Notes under the pieces: model-generated
What the model saw: the letters and a program-made list of their open reading frames with translations, nothing else
The model's database searches: none
What the model was told of the DNA's origin: nothing
Part shown: positions 14,495 to 23,189 of the stretch, one piece after another
Numbering within the stretch: position 1 is the first letter of the stretch
Layout of the letters: each line of letters opens with the position of its first letter
Assembly: GCA_949841245.1 (NCBI GenBank)
Contig: CATKYT010000011.1
Location: 1-35,071 of the forward strand
Reading direction: 5' to 3'
DNA from: an uncultured Eubacteriales bacterium
GTDB lineage: Bacteria > Bacillota > Clostridia > Christensenellales > UBA1242
DNA: 35,071 nt
Translations under genes and position numbers: made by a program

Positions 14495-16527
14495 AAGTAA
14501 GAATTGAAGGGCTGGATTGTCCAAATTGTGCAAGAACCTTGCAAAATGAAATAAATAAGATTGATGGTGTGCAAGAAGCAGAAATTGATTTTGTAAATTG
14601 TTCGCTTTCTTTTAAAGGTAAAGATGAAGAACATAATTTGCAAGAAATCATTTCTCTCACCAAAAAAATTGAACCTGATGCAAGAATAATTACAAATCAA
14701 ACTCCCAAAAAGAAAGTTGAAAAGCAACTTGTGCTTGATGTTGTGGCAATTGCAATCGGTGTGGCTGTTGGAATTTTGATTTTTCTTCTTGAAATGCCTT
14801 TGTGGGCTTATTGGACCTTGTATGTCATAAGTGCTTTACTTCTTGGTTACAAAACATATTACAAAGCAGTAAGGCTTTTATTTCGTGGCATAATAAATGA
14901 AAATTTGTTGGTCACAATTTCTGTGATTGGAGCAACTTTCGTCAGTGAACATATGGAAGGGTTGATGGTAATTGCACTTTATTCAATAGGAAAAGTGTTT
15001 GAAAGTTTGGCTGTCAACAGGTCACGAAAATCCATTGAAAAATTGGCAAAACTGCAACCAGAATATGCCGTAATCTTAGATGAAAATGAAAACGAAACAA
15101 AAGTTTCTCCACAAAGTGTAAAATTGGGAACAGTAACAATTGTCAAAGCAGGGGAAAAAGTTCCACTGGAGGGAATTGTGGTTGATGGTAATTGCATGAT
15201 TGATATGCAAAGTTTGACTGGCGAAAGTGTGCCAGTTTCAAGAAAAGTTGGTGAGGAAATTTTGTCTGGTTCTATTGTGCTTGATGGTGTTCTGAAAATT
15301 AAGACAACAAGTGAATATGCAGAAAGCACAACAACTAAAATTATGAACTTGGTGGAAAATGCTGCTCAAAACAAATCTAAAACAGAAACATTCATTTCAA
15401 AAATTACACGATGGTATACTTTGGCAATTGTTGTTTTGGCACTTTTGGTTTGGGGTGTAGTTTGGGCTGTTACCAAAGATTTCAATGTGGCAATTTACAG
15501 GGGGCTTATCTTTCTTGTGGTTTCTTGTCCTTGTGCTTTTGCAATTTCTGTTCCGCTTGCTTACTTTTCTGGACTTGGCAATGCGTCTAAGAATGGTGTT
15601 CTTATAAAAGGCTCTAACTTTTTGGATGCTTGTTCACATTTGAACACTGTTGCTTTTGACAAAACTGGAACTCTAACCACAGGAAAATTTGAAATAGAAC
15701 AGATTGTTTCTTTGGATAAATCGAAAAAAGAACAAGAGTTATTGCTTCTTTGTGCAACTGGGGAACAATATTCTTTGCATCCACTTGCAAAAACCATTTG
15801 TGATGCTTGCAAGCAAAAACCGTATAAAGCAACTTCTGTTAAAGAAATTGCTGGTCATGGAGTGGAATTTATTTGCAAAAAGAAAAAATATTTTGTTGGA
15901 AGAAAAAGTGAAAATTTGTCTAACACTGTTGTGGAACTTTTCGAAAATGATGTTAAGGTTGGGCAAATTACTTTGCATGACACAATTAAACACACTTCAA
16001 AACAAACTTGTGAAAAATTGAAAGAAATGGGAGTTAAAACCGTTTTGCTTTCTGGCGATAATCAAGAAATTGTTTCAAAGGTTGCAGATGAAATTGGTGT
16101 GGAACAGGCTTTTGGAAAACTTCTTCCACAAGATAAATATGACTGGATTAAAAACAACAAATCTAAGACGAATGTCATTGGCTATGTTGGAGATGGAATA
16201 AATGACGCACCATCTCTTACTTTGGCTGATGTTGGAATCAGTATGGGCATCAACGGCAGTCCTGCCAGCATTGAAGCATCAGATGTGGTGCTTGTGGATG
16301 ACAATCCTGAAAAAATTATTTCAGCAGTGAAGATTTCAAAGTTCACTAAAAAGATTGTCATTGAAAATATTTCATTGTCTGCAATTATTAAAGTTGCTTT
16401 TCTTGCACTTGGTGCTTTTGGTGTTACGGGAATGCTTTGGGCTGTTTTTGCTGATGTTGGCGTAACGCTTATTGCCATTTTAAATTCTTTGCGTGCTTTG
16501 AAATATAAACCTGAAAACAAAAAATAG
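14491..16527 (+). CDS. cadA: Heavy-metal-exporting P1B-type ATPase (CadA/ZntA type)
   Basis: The 678-residue membrane pump exports Zn, Cd or Pb at the expense of ATP. It has one N-terminal metal-binding domain with GLDCPNC (residues 7-13), the actuator motif LTGES, the transmembrane metal site SCPC (345-348), the phosphorylation loop DKTGTLT (Asp390), the SLHPLA motif and the hinge GDGINDAP (567-574). CPC with a divalent-cation type repressor in front favours Zn/Cd/Pb over copper. It lacks a Cys/His-rich extra N-terminal domain. ATG overlaps the repressor stop and follows GGAGG, so the two genes are co-translated and share the operator-controlled promoter. Confidence 0.95.
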   Translation: MKVRIEGLDCPNCARTLQNEINKIDGVQEAEIDFVNCSLSFKGKDEEHNLQEIISLTKKIEPDARIITNQTPKKKVEKQLVLDVVAIAIGVAVGILIFLLEMPLWAYWTLYVISALLLGYKTYYKAVRLLFRGIINENLLVTISVIGATFVSEHMEGLMVIALYSIGKVFESLAVNRSRKSIEKLAKLQPEYAVILDENENETKVSPQSVKLGTVTIVKAGEKVPLEGIVVDGNCMIDMQSLTGESVPVSRKVGEEILSGSIVLDGVLKIKTTSEYAESTTTKIMNLVENAAQNKSKTETFISKITRWYTLAIVVLALLVWGVVWAVTKDFNVAIYRGLIFLVVSCPCAFAISVPLAYFSGLGNASKNGVLIKGSNFLDACSHLNTVAFDKTGTLTTGKFEIEQIVSLDKSKKEQELLLLCATGEQYSLHPLAKTICDACKQKPYKATSVKEIAGHGVEFICKKKKYFVGRKSENLSNTVVELFENDVKVGQITLHDTIKHTSKQTCEKLKEMGVKTVLLSGDNQEIVSKVADEIGVEQAFGKLLPQDKYDWIKNNKSKTNVIGYVGDGINDAPSLTLADVGISMGINGSPASIEASDVVLVDDNPEKIISAVKISKFTKKIVIENISLSAIIKVAFLALGAFGVTGMLWAVFADVGVTLIAILNSLRALKYKPENKK

Positions 16528-16553
16528 AATTGGAAACTTTCCAATTCTTTTTT
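16527..16553 (+). terminator. Terminator of the cad operon
   Basis: GAATTGGAAA (16527-16536) pairs perfectly with TTTCCAATTC (16538-16547), followed by T residues. It starts on the last base of the cadA stop codon. Confidence 0.92.
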
Positions 16554-16596
16554 ATTTAAAAAATAAATGTTTATTTATATTTGTGTAAAGAACATT

Positions 16597-16624
16597 TTGT
16601 GAGATTGTTTTAATGTGGTATAAT
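16597..16624 (+). promoter_or_regulatory. Promoter of the small membrane-protein gene, TTGTGA-16-TATAAT
   Basis: TTGTGA (16597-16602) and TATAAT (16619-16624) are 16 bp apart. The leader is only about 11 nt and contains the ribosome site AAAGGA (16630-16635). Confidence 0.65.
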
Positions 16625-16641
16625 CCTTTAAAGGAAAAGAA

Positions 16642-17043
16642 ATGTTTTCAACAATTTTTAAATATTTTAATCAGAGAAATAAATATTTATCAATTAAAAA
16701 TAATCCTGAAAAAAGGGAAAAATCTGTTTATTTTGGTGTTATCGCTTTGATTAAAACTATATTTTTTGCTGCTTTAACTGCACTTTTTGCTTTTGGATTA
16801 ATTTTTTGTGTAAAGTCTTTTACATCAAATAATTTACATATTTTACTTGCTGTATTGGGATGTATCACTTGCGGGATTTTGCTTTTTTACAGTATTGTTG
16901 GATTAGTTTTTTCTTGTCCACTTCAAATATTATATCAAATAAGGCTTAACAAGCGTGCAATAGGTTGGGTGGCACTTGCAATCTATATTGCAAGTGTTGC
17001 AGTTGCTGTTTTCTTAATTGTCTATTTTGGTTTGCAATTATAA
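16642..17043 (+). CDS. Small integral membrane protein of unknown function
   Basis: The 133-residue protein has a basic soluble N-terminus (residues 1-30) followed by three strongly hydrophobic helices: about 33-56 (ALIKTIFFAALTALFAFGLIF), 66-92 (HILLAVLGCITCGILLFYSI) and 108-131 (GWVALAIYIASVAVAVFLIVYF). I do not recognise a family. It is a single-gene unit with its own promoter and a terminator about 80 nt downstream. ATG 16642 follows AAAGGA by 6 nt. Confidence 0.75.
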   Translation: MFSTIFKYFNQRNKYLSIKNNPEKREKSVYFGVIALIKTIFFAALTALFAFGLIFCVKSFTSNNLHILLAVLGCITCGILLFYSIVGLVFSCPLQILYQIRLNKRAIGWVALAIYIASVAVAVFLIVYFGLQL

Positions 17044-17121
17044 AGATTTTTTAAAAATCATCAGAATAATTTTTGACAATCCTTTGTTTGAAGATTTAAA
17101 CAATTTAAATTTAGATTAAAA

Positions 17122-17150
17122 AATAATCTGATTAATTCAGATTATTTTAT
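17122..17150 (+). terminator. Terminator after the small membrane-protein gene
   Basis: AATAATCTGA (17122-17131) pairs with TCAGATTATT (17137-17146) around a 5 nt loop, then a T-rich tail. The bases from here to the tRNA terminator at 17243 hold nothing I can identify. Confidence 0.85.
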
Positions 17151-17242
17151 TTTTAAGCAAAAAGTAATAGTTGAAGCTTTAAGTTTTTGTTTCTATTTTG
17201 ATTTAATAATTTTACATTTATAACAATTTATAAGAAAAATAA

Positions 17243-17267
17243 AAAAAGAAGTAAAACACTTCTTTTT
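17243..17267 (-). terminator. Terminator of the tRNA-Leu transcript
   Basis: On the minus strand, AAAAAGAAGT and ACTTCTTTTT (plus-strand 17258-17267 and 17243-17252) form a 10 bp stem with a 5 nt loop and a T tract beyond it. Confidence 0.85.
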
Positions 17268-17278
17268 GATGCTATGTT

Positions 17279-17360
17279 TGGTGCAGGTGGTGGGACTTGA
17301 ACCCACACTCTTTCGAACATGCCCCTTAAACATGCGCGTCTGCCATTCCGCCACACCTGC
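17279..17360 (-). tRNA. tRNA-Leu, anticodon AAG, CCA encoded
   Basis: Read on the minus strand, the gene folds as a full cloverleaf: acceptor GCAGGTG/CACCTGC, D stem GCG/CGC, anticodon stem CATGT/GCATG with a 7 nt loop TTAAGGG, a short class II variable arm (TTC-GAAA-GAG), and T stem GTGGG/CCCAC with loop TTCAAGT. The loop places AAG at positions 34-36 (plus-strand 17325-17327) with G37. The discriminator is A and CCA is encoded. It reads CUU/CUC leucine codons. A at position 34 is unusual in bacterial tRNAs apart from tRNA-Arg(ACG), and may or may not be turned into inosine. The variable arm is short for tRNA-Leu. Confidence 0.95.
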
Positions 17361-17377
17361 AATTTTACAACTCTCTT

Positions 17378-17406
17378 ATTATATCTTATTTACATCAGAT
17401 TGTCAA
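17378..17406 (-). promoter_or_regulatory. Promoter of tRNA-Leu, TTGACA-17-TATAAT
   Basis: On the minus strand TTGACA (plus 17401-17406) and TATAAT (plus 17378-17383) are 17 bp apart, a full consensus promoter starting about 10 nt before the mature tRNA 5' end. Confidence 0.93.
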
Positions 17407-17496
17407 CAAAATTTTTTATTTTGTCGTAAAAATTTTTTACAATAAATTTTTATGTATTTCCAATACCAAATGTTATTGAAATTTATATAAATAATA

Positions 17497-17525
17497 TTGA
17501 TTTTTAATCGATTTCGTGATATAAT
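17497..17525 (+). promoter_or_regulatory. Promoter of the subtilase gene, TTGATT-17-TATAAT, abutting the start codon
   Basis: TTGATT (17497-17502) and TATAAT (17520-17525) are 17 bp apart. The ATG at 17532 begins only 6 nt after the -10 box, the usual position of transcription start, and no ribosome site is present. The mRNA should therefore begin at or next to the start codon. Confidence 0.8.
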
Positions 17526-17531
17526 ATTAAC

Positions 17532-20500
17532 ATGGGAAATGTGGGAAAACGAAACTATTTTCTGCATATTATGATTACAGCGATTGTTGTGGTTTTTTGT
17601 GCTTTCAGTGTTTTGTTTTTTGTGGAAAATCATTCTTTCAAATCATTTGAAAGTTTTGATGCTTTTGGAAAAACGCTTTCACAAATGCAAAAGGATTATG
17701 ATGTTAAATCAGGCTCAAAAACTTATACTTTAAATGAAGATGAATACATATTAAATGGAAACCAACTTTATTTAAATGCTCAGTCGCTTTTCTCTTACGG
17801 CGTCATTGATGATTTAAGTCAAGATTTTGTTTTGTCTGATGAAATTGTTTCTGACAATGTTCAAATTATTCAAAATGAAAATAGTGTGGATGTTAAATGG
17901 ACTCCAAACACCAACAGATTGATTGTTTGTTCAAACAATGATGTTGACAATTTTGGAGCGGTGATGTCGGCAGAATATAATGGCTGGCATGTTTTTCAGT
18001 ATGAAAATGAAAACCAAGCAAAAAGCGCATACAATTATTATTTAAGTTTAAACACTGTTGAAAATGTTTGTTATGATGTGGTTGTTCATGCTGACAGTGT
18101 CAAAGTTCAGGAATTGGAAGAAGCGGAAGTTGCAAGCGATGTAAGTGTCAATGCTTCCACGGTTTATAAGTCTTGGGGTTTGGACTATATGGGGTTCAAA
18201 TCTTATTCTGATTTGGTGCTTACAGGTTCAAGATATAAAATTGCTGTTGCAGTTTTGGACACTGGAATAAACACTGCGCATCCTTTATTTAATGGAAGAA
18301 TTTTGCACGAATTTGGTAAAGATTGCACAGGCGAAAGTTCTCCAACAAGATATGCTTATGAAGACTTGAATTTCCATGGCTCACACACAGGTGGTGTAAT
18401 AGTTCAAGCCACAGATTCAAATGTTCAAATCATTCCTGTTAAAGTTTTGGATTATAACGGCGATGGTTATGCTTCTGACATTGTTGAAGGTCTGCAATAT
18501 GTGGCAAAAATTAGAAATGATGTTGCAAAAAAAGGATATGACCTTAAAGTTGTCAACATGAGTTTAGGACTTAAAAGCACAGCAAGTGCGTCTGTTGTTT
18601 CAAGTTTGTCAAGTGCTGTGAATTATGTATATAATTGTGGAGTTTTGCCAGTTGTTTCTGCTGGTAATGACAGAAAAAACACTGTCAATGTTTGTCCTGC
18701 AAATGTTGCAAATGCTGTTACTGTTTCTGCTTTGAAAAAATCTTTAACCGGTGTTTTAAGTTTTGATGCTTCTTACAGCAACTATGGAACTGCTGTGGAT
18801 TTTTGTGCTCCTGGGACAGGCATTATAAGTTGCAATTCTTATTACGGAAAATATAAGGGGCAATATGTAAGTGCTGATGGAACTTCCATGGCTGCACCAC
18901 ATGTTTCGGCTGCTTTTGCTTTGGCGTTTTCAAATGGTAACTTGGAAAACAATTCCATCTCTGCTGTAAACAAATTGTTTGAACAAAATGCAATTGACAT
19001 TGGTTCAGATGGAAAAGATGTTTACTATGGTTGGGGATTAATTAATCTGGAAAATGTTGCACTTAAAAATGTTGTTGGAGAAGTTAATTTTGATGTTGTT
19101 GATCATGGTTCCTATAAAACTGTTAAATTAAATTACAGTGGCGAACCAAATTACAGAATTTATTTTACAAAAGAAGAAAAAGTTGTTTCTATTCCACCAA
19201 AAGAAAGTGACGGTGTGGAATATTACAGAGGCGGAGAAATCCCTATAAACCAAACTACAAAAATTTCTGCAACTGTTTACATTTATAAAGATGGAAATCT
19301 TACTGGTCAAGTGGTGCATAAAGACACTAATGATGCAGTTTTTAGTAAGATTGTTTATTTAGATGACATTGACATTTCGATGAATTACAATGTAACAACC
19401 GATGGTGCATTGATTGATTATTATGGTGAACTTGAAACTGTTAAAATTCCTAATGATGTCAAAGGAGTAAGGGTTACATCTATAACTTCTTCCGCTTTTA
19501 ATGGAACAAATGTAAAGAAAGTAATTTTGTCAGAATATTTAACTTTAATTGGAGAAAAGGCTTTCTATTACAACACCAAGATTGAAGAAATTGATGCTTC
19601 AAAAGTTTCTGGTGATATCACAATTGGTAACTATGCTTTTACAAGTTGCACAAATTTAAGAAATATAAATTGGGGAGCAAATAAACTTATTGATGTGGGA
19701 CATTATGCTTTCCGTTATGTTTCAAAACTTCCAAATTTGCAAGTGGAACATATCAAAGAAATAGGTGATTATTCATTTGCTGATTGCTCTGGATTTGACA
19801 GAATGGAATTTTTGTCGATTGAAAAAGTTGGTAAATATGCTTTTTCAAAACTTTCACTTTCAAAATTGCATCTTGGACCTAACATTGAAAGTATAGGGAT
19901 TCAAAATTATTTAAGAATTCAAGAATTGTATGGTCATAGGGGAACAGTTGCAGAAAGTTTTGCTTACCAAAACAACATTGAATTTTTTGACATGACACTT
20001 AGAACGGCAAGAAATGTCAATGGAAACAGCATAATAAGTTTAGGAAATAATTTTACTTGGAGTTTTGTTATTTCTGGACAAAATGTTGAAATGACAAATA
20101 TAAAACTGGATAAAGTTGGTTCAAGTGTTGGATTGCCATCATCTTATGTTTCGATTTCAGATGTTGATGCTCATGAATATAACATTATGGTAAATATTCC
20201 AAGTTCGACTTTTAATGTGTTGGGAAATTATGCTGTTACAATGAATTTTAAAGATGAATTTAATGATGTTTTGACTTTAAGCCGAAATATTAAAGTGGTT
20301 TCTTCCACCACTCCAACAATTTCTTTGGAATATGACTTAAATTCTCATTTTACAGTTTTCATCAATGGGGAAGAATATAAAGATTCCACTATTTTATATC
20401 AAGGCGAACAATACATCTTTGAGTTTGTGGCAGATAATGGTTATGGGCTTCCTGCAAGTGTTAAAATCAACGGAACTAATTTTAATTTAAAAGATGGAAA

Positions 20501-21173
20501 AGTTGTTTTTAAACCTGATAAAGATGTGACTATAAGCATGGACGAACTTGTCAGATTGGAAAAGGTTGATGCTAATTTTACTTATGATTCTAAGTTCGGC
20601 TCTTTTGATGTAATGGATGGATTTGGTGAAAAAATTAATGAAAATCTTGCCAAAATTAATATAGGCAAAACTTTGCAGTTTAAAATATATCCTATTGATG
20701 GTTATGTGGTTTCTTATGTTACTGTAAATGATAAGGCTTTGGAAAGTGTTAATGGTGTTTATGTTGTTGGAAATGTTAATGAAACTTTGAATATAGTTAT
20801 TGCTTTTGACAAAGCGGTTTACAACATCAATTCGCTTTCTTTGGGAAAAGGTGGAACTTACAGTAAACAAATCGGCGATGATTCCAAAATAAGAATTGTG
20901 GCAAATGAAGGTTATGAAATTGAATTTGTCATGGTTAATGGAAAAATTGTAAGTTTAATTGGCGACACTCTTTATCTTGACCCAGGGAATTCGGATATTG
21001 TCATTTCTTTTAAAGATTCAAACGGAATTTTTGGTGACACATCGGGTGTTGCAATTAAATATATAATTGTGCTTTTGGTTATTATTGTTGTTTATATTGT
21101 TGGCAGAGTCATTTTATATTTTGTCTTAAAGGCACAAGATAAGAAAAATCCAAAAAAATCTTTGAAAAAGTGA
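17532..21173 (+). CDS. Membrane-anchored subtilisin-like protease with BspA-type leucine-rich repeats
   Basis: The 1213-residue protein has an N-terminal membrane segment (about residues 10-28). The S8 catalytic domain has the whole triad: Asp243 in LDTGIN, His282 in HGSHTGG and Ser452 in DGTSMAAPH, plus the oxyanion Asn379 in SAGND. Residues about 30-215 may be a propeptide. Then come BspA-like LRR_5 repeats (about 640-810, units such as IGEKAFYYNTKIEEID and IGDYSFADC), and several beta-rich modules. A transmembrane helix near 1172-1198 (YIIVLLVIIVVYIVG) and a basic tail (KKNPKKSLKK) end the protein. It is probably active outside the membrane. No LPXTG is present. It precedes lemA by 66 nt with no clear terminator. 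Confidence 0.93.
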   Translation: MGNVGKRNYFLHIMITAIVVVFCAFSVLFFVENHSFKSFESFDAFGKTLSQMQKDYDVKSGSKTYTLNEDEYILNGNQLYLNAQSLFSYGVIDDLSQDFVLSDEIVSDNVQIIQNENSVDVKWTPNTNRLIVCSNNDVDNFGAVMSAEYNGWHVFQYENENQAKSAYNYYLSLNTVENVCYDVVVHADSVKVQELEEAEVASDVSVNASTVYKSWGLDYMGFKSYSDLVLTGSRYKIAVAVLDTGINTAHPLFNGRILHEFGKDCTGESSPTRYAYEDLNFHGSHTGGVIVQATDSNVQIIPVKVLDYNGDGYASDIVEGLQYVAKIRNDVAKKGYDLKVVNMSLGLKSTASASVVSSLSSAVNYVYNCGVLPVVSAGNDRKNTVNVCPANVANAVTVSALKKSLTGVLSFDASYSNYGTAVDFCAPGTGIISCNSYYGKYKGQYVSADGTSMAAPHVSAAFALAFSNGNLENNSISAVNKLFEQNAIDIGSDGKDVYYGWGLINLENVALKNVVGEVNFDVVDHGSYKTVKLNYSGEPNYRIYFTKEEKVVSIPPKESDGVEYYRGGEIPINQTTKISATVYIYKDGNLTGQVVHKDTNDAVFSKIVYLDDIDISMNYNVTTDGALIDYYGELETVKIPNDVKGVRVTSITSSAFNGTNVKKVILSEYLTLIGEKAFYYNTKIEEIDASKVSGDITIGNYAFTSCTNLRNINWGANKLIDVGHYAFRYVSKLPNLQVEHIKEIGDYSFADCSGFDRMEFLSIEKVGKYAFSKLSLSKLHLGPNIESIGIQNYLRIQELYGHRGTVAESFAYQNNIEFFDMTLRTARNVNGNSIISLGNNFTWSFVISGQNVEMTNIKLDKVGSSVGLPSSYVSISDVDAHEYNIMVNIPSSTFNVLGNYAVTMNFKDEFNDVLTLSRNIKVVSSTTPTISLEYDLNSHFTVFINGEEYKDSTILYQGEQYIFEFVADNGYGLPASVKINGTNFNLKDGKVVFKPDKDVTISMDELVRLEKVDANFTYDSKFGSFDVMDGFGEKINENLAKINIGKTLQFKIYPIDGYVVSYVTVNDKALESVNGVYVVGNVNETLNIVIAFDKAVYNINSLSLGKGGTYSKQIGDDSKIRIVANEGYEIEFVMVNGKIVSLIGDTLYLDPGNSDIVISFKDSNGIFGDTSGVAIKYIIVLLVIIVVYIVGRVILYFVLKAQDKKNPKKSLKK

Positions 21174-21239
21174 TGAAATTGTTGGTAATTTAAGTTAAAA
21201 TTTGTTAATATATATTATATTAAAAAAGGAGATTATATT

Positions 21240-21806
21240 ATGGAAGGTTGGTTAATTGCTGTCATTGTTGTTGCTGTTGTGTTGTTTGTTTTAATTGTTT
21301 GGTTGATTGCAACATACAACAGTTTTATTAGACTTGGTCACAATGGTGATGAAAGTTTTTCTACAATGGATATTTACATGAAAAAAAGATATGACTTAAT
21401 TCCAAATTTGGTTGAAACTGTTAAAGGTTATACTAAACACGAAAGTGAAACTTTGGAAGGAGTTATGAAAGCAAGATATTCTTGCATGAATGCTGGAAAC
21501 ATCGATGAAAGATTGAAAGGGGAAACAAGTTTAACAAGAACTCTTGGTAAATTGTTTAAAGTTACAGAAAACTATCCTGAATTGCAAGCAAATAAAAACT
21601 TTTTAGATTTGCAAGGCACTTTAAAATCATTGGAAGATGAAATTGCCAATTCAAGAAAATATTATAATGGTTGCATCAAACTTTACAACAATAAAGTTGA
21701 CATGTTTCCATCTAATTTAGTTGCTAAAATGTTCAAGTTTAAAAAGAGAGATTTGTTTGAACTTGAAAACAGGGAAGAAAGAGTTAATCCAAAAGTTCAA
21801 TTTTAA
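21240..21806 (+). CDS. lemA: LemA family protein
   Basis: The 188-residue product has one N-terminal transmembrane helix (residues 5-25) and the LemA core: NSFIRLGHNGDESFSTMDIYMKKRYDLIPNLVETVKGY, followed by long helices with the conserved NYPELQANKNFLDLQ segment. LemA proteins are four-helix-bundle membrane proteins of unclear role, often next to DUF2207 membrane proteins, as here (11 nt gap). The start follows AAAAGGAG. The 66 nt upstream is AT-rich with several poor -10 candidates, so read-through from the subtilase gene is possible. Confidence 0.93.
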   Translation: MEGWLIAVIVVAVVLFVLIVWLIATYNSFIRLGHNGDESFSTMDIYMKKRYDLIPNLVETVKGYTKHESETLEGVMKARYSCMNAGNIDERLKGETSLTRTLGKLFKVTENYPELQANKNFLDLQGTLKSLEDEIANSRKYYNGCIKLYNNKVDMFPSNLVAKMFKFKKRDLFELENREERVNPKVQF

Positions 21807-21817
21807 TTGGGGCTTGA

Positions 21818-23149
21818 ATGAAAAATGTTCTTTTAAAATCTTTTCTTTTAGTTTTTGTTTTATTAAACATTATTTTTCTGTCAGAAATTATGTTTGGTTT
21901 TTATACGATAAGTGAGTTGTTGTGGCTTGCTTGTAATTTTGATGTCATGTGCATTGTATTGGGCGTTTTATATGTTGTTTTATTTGCAGTTTCTTTAATT
22001 CATATTTTGCTTAAAAAAAGAAAACAAGAGTTGATTAAAACTGTGGAATTTAAAGCACCTGATGACATGACTCCTATTGAAGTGGGTTTCTTGGTGGATA
22101 ATTCTTTGGATGGCTCTGATGTGTCGGCTATGTTTGTTTATTGGGCAAGCAAAAAATATATAGAAATTTCTGGCGAAAAAGACAATCAAAAACTTATAAG
22201 ACTTGTAGATAAACTTCCAGATGAATGCAAAAATTATGAGAAATTTTTGTTTGCAAGTATTTTCAGAAAACAAAAAGAAAAAGAAGTTGCAGTAAGCATT
22301 ATTCCTAAATTGTTGAATGACGAAAGAACTGCAAAAATTTCAACAGAAATTCATAATACTGTTGGGAAAAAATATTTCGATTTAAAAGCAACTTGGCTTA
22401 GACAGTTTTATGTAATTTTATATGCTGTTTTGTTCTATTTTACAGTTTGTTATTTTAGGTTGGAATATTTTGTGGATGTTGTTCCAATTATTGAGATTTT
22501 TGCTGTTATCTCTACATCACTTTTTGTGGTTTTTGCAGATTGGATAATTTCCAGTTATGATAATCGATTTAAAAACAATGCTTTGAAATCAAATCTTGTT
22601 TCTTTAATTCTTTTTGCAATTTTCATGTCAATTGTTGCTGGGCTTTGCGTTTATTTCTTTTTAACAGATTTTTATCAGGTTATCTTTCTTCTTGTTGTTT
22701 GTGTGTTGATGCTTATATTTTGTTTGTTAGTCAGATTTATAAACATTTACAGTGCAGAAGGCAGTGCTCAACTTGGAAAAATTTTGGGATTTAAAGAATT
22801 TATCAAAGTTGCTGAAAAAGAAAGATTGGAAATGTTGGTGGAAGAAAATCCAGAAATTTTTTATGAGATTTTGCCTTACGCTCAAGTTTTGGGTGTAAGT
22901 GATAAATGGATTGAGAATTTGGATGTTATAAAAGTTGACAGACCTGACCTTGTTACTGATAACTTGCTTACAAATATTCTTATTTATAATTTGATTTTCA
23001 AAAACAACTATTTATCACATATTGTCTTTTTGAATGGCAGTGCGATGGTTATAAGAGCGATTGCTAAGGGTGCCATTTCATTGGGTTCAAATAATGGCAG
23101 TGGTGGTTCAAAAGGCGGAAGTAATTTTGGCGGTTTCAGAAGAAGATAA
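21818..23149 (+). CDS. DUF2207-type membrane protein lacking the usual outside domain
   Basis: The 443-residue protein has two N-terminal hydrophobic segments (about 7-26 and 33-60), a cytoplasmic region with the pattern FKAPDDMTPIEVGFLVDN and DVSAMFVYWASKKYIEI that matches the DUF2207 C-terminal region (PPDGLSPAEVGYL type), then three or four more membrane helices (about 200-310) and a Gly/Ser-rich tail SNNGSGGSKGGSNFGGF, also typical. The long N-terminal outside domain of most DUF2207 proteins is missing. It pairs with lemA, a very common arrangement. Its ribosome site is weak (TTGGGG), so translation may be coupled to lemA. Confidence 0.8.
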   Translation: MKNVLLKSFLLVFVLLNIIFLSEIMFGFYTISELLWLACNFDVMCIVLGVLYVVLFAVSLIHILLKKRKQELIKTVEFKAPDDMTPIEVGFLVDNSLDGSDVSAMFVYWASKKYIEISGEKDNQKLIRLVDKLPDECKNYEKFLFASIFRKQKEKEVAVSIIPKLLNDERTAKISTEIHNTVGKKYFDLKATWLRQFYVILYAVLFYFTVCYFRLEYFVDVVPIIEIFAVISTSLFVVFADWIISSYDNRFKNNALKSNLVSLILFAIFMSIVAGLCVYFFLTDFYQVIFLLVVCVLMLIFCLLVRFINIYSAEGSAQLGKILGFKEFIKVAEKERLEMLVEENPEIFYEILPYAQVLGVSDKWIENLDVIKVDRPDLVTDNLLTNILIYNLIFKNNYLSHIVFLNGSAMVIRAIAKGAISLGSNNGSGGSKGGSNFGGFRRR

Positions 23150-23150
23150 A

Positions 23151-23180
23151 AAAACACAAGTTTTGCTTGTGTTTTTTTTA
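23151..23180. terminator. Bidirectional terminator after the lemA pair
   Basis: AAAACACAAG (23151-23160) pairs with CTTGTGTTTT (23166-23175) around TTTTG and continues as a T run. The A run on the other side also lets it stop the convergent lipoprotein transcript. Confidence 0.9.
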
Positions 23181-23189
23181 TTGGGGATT

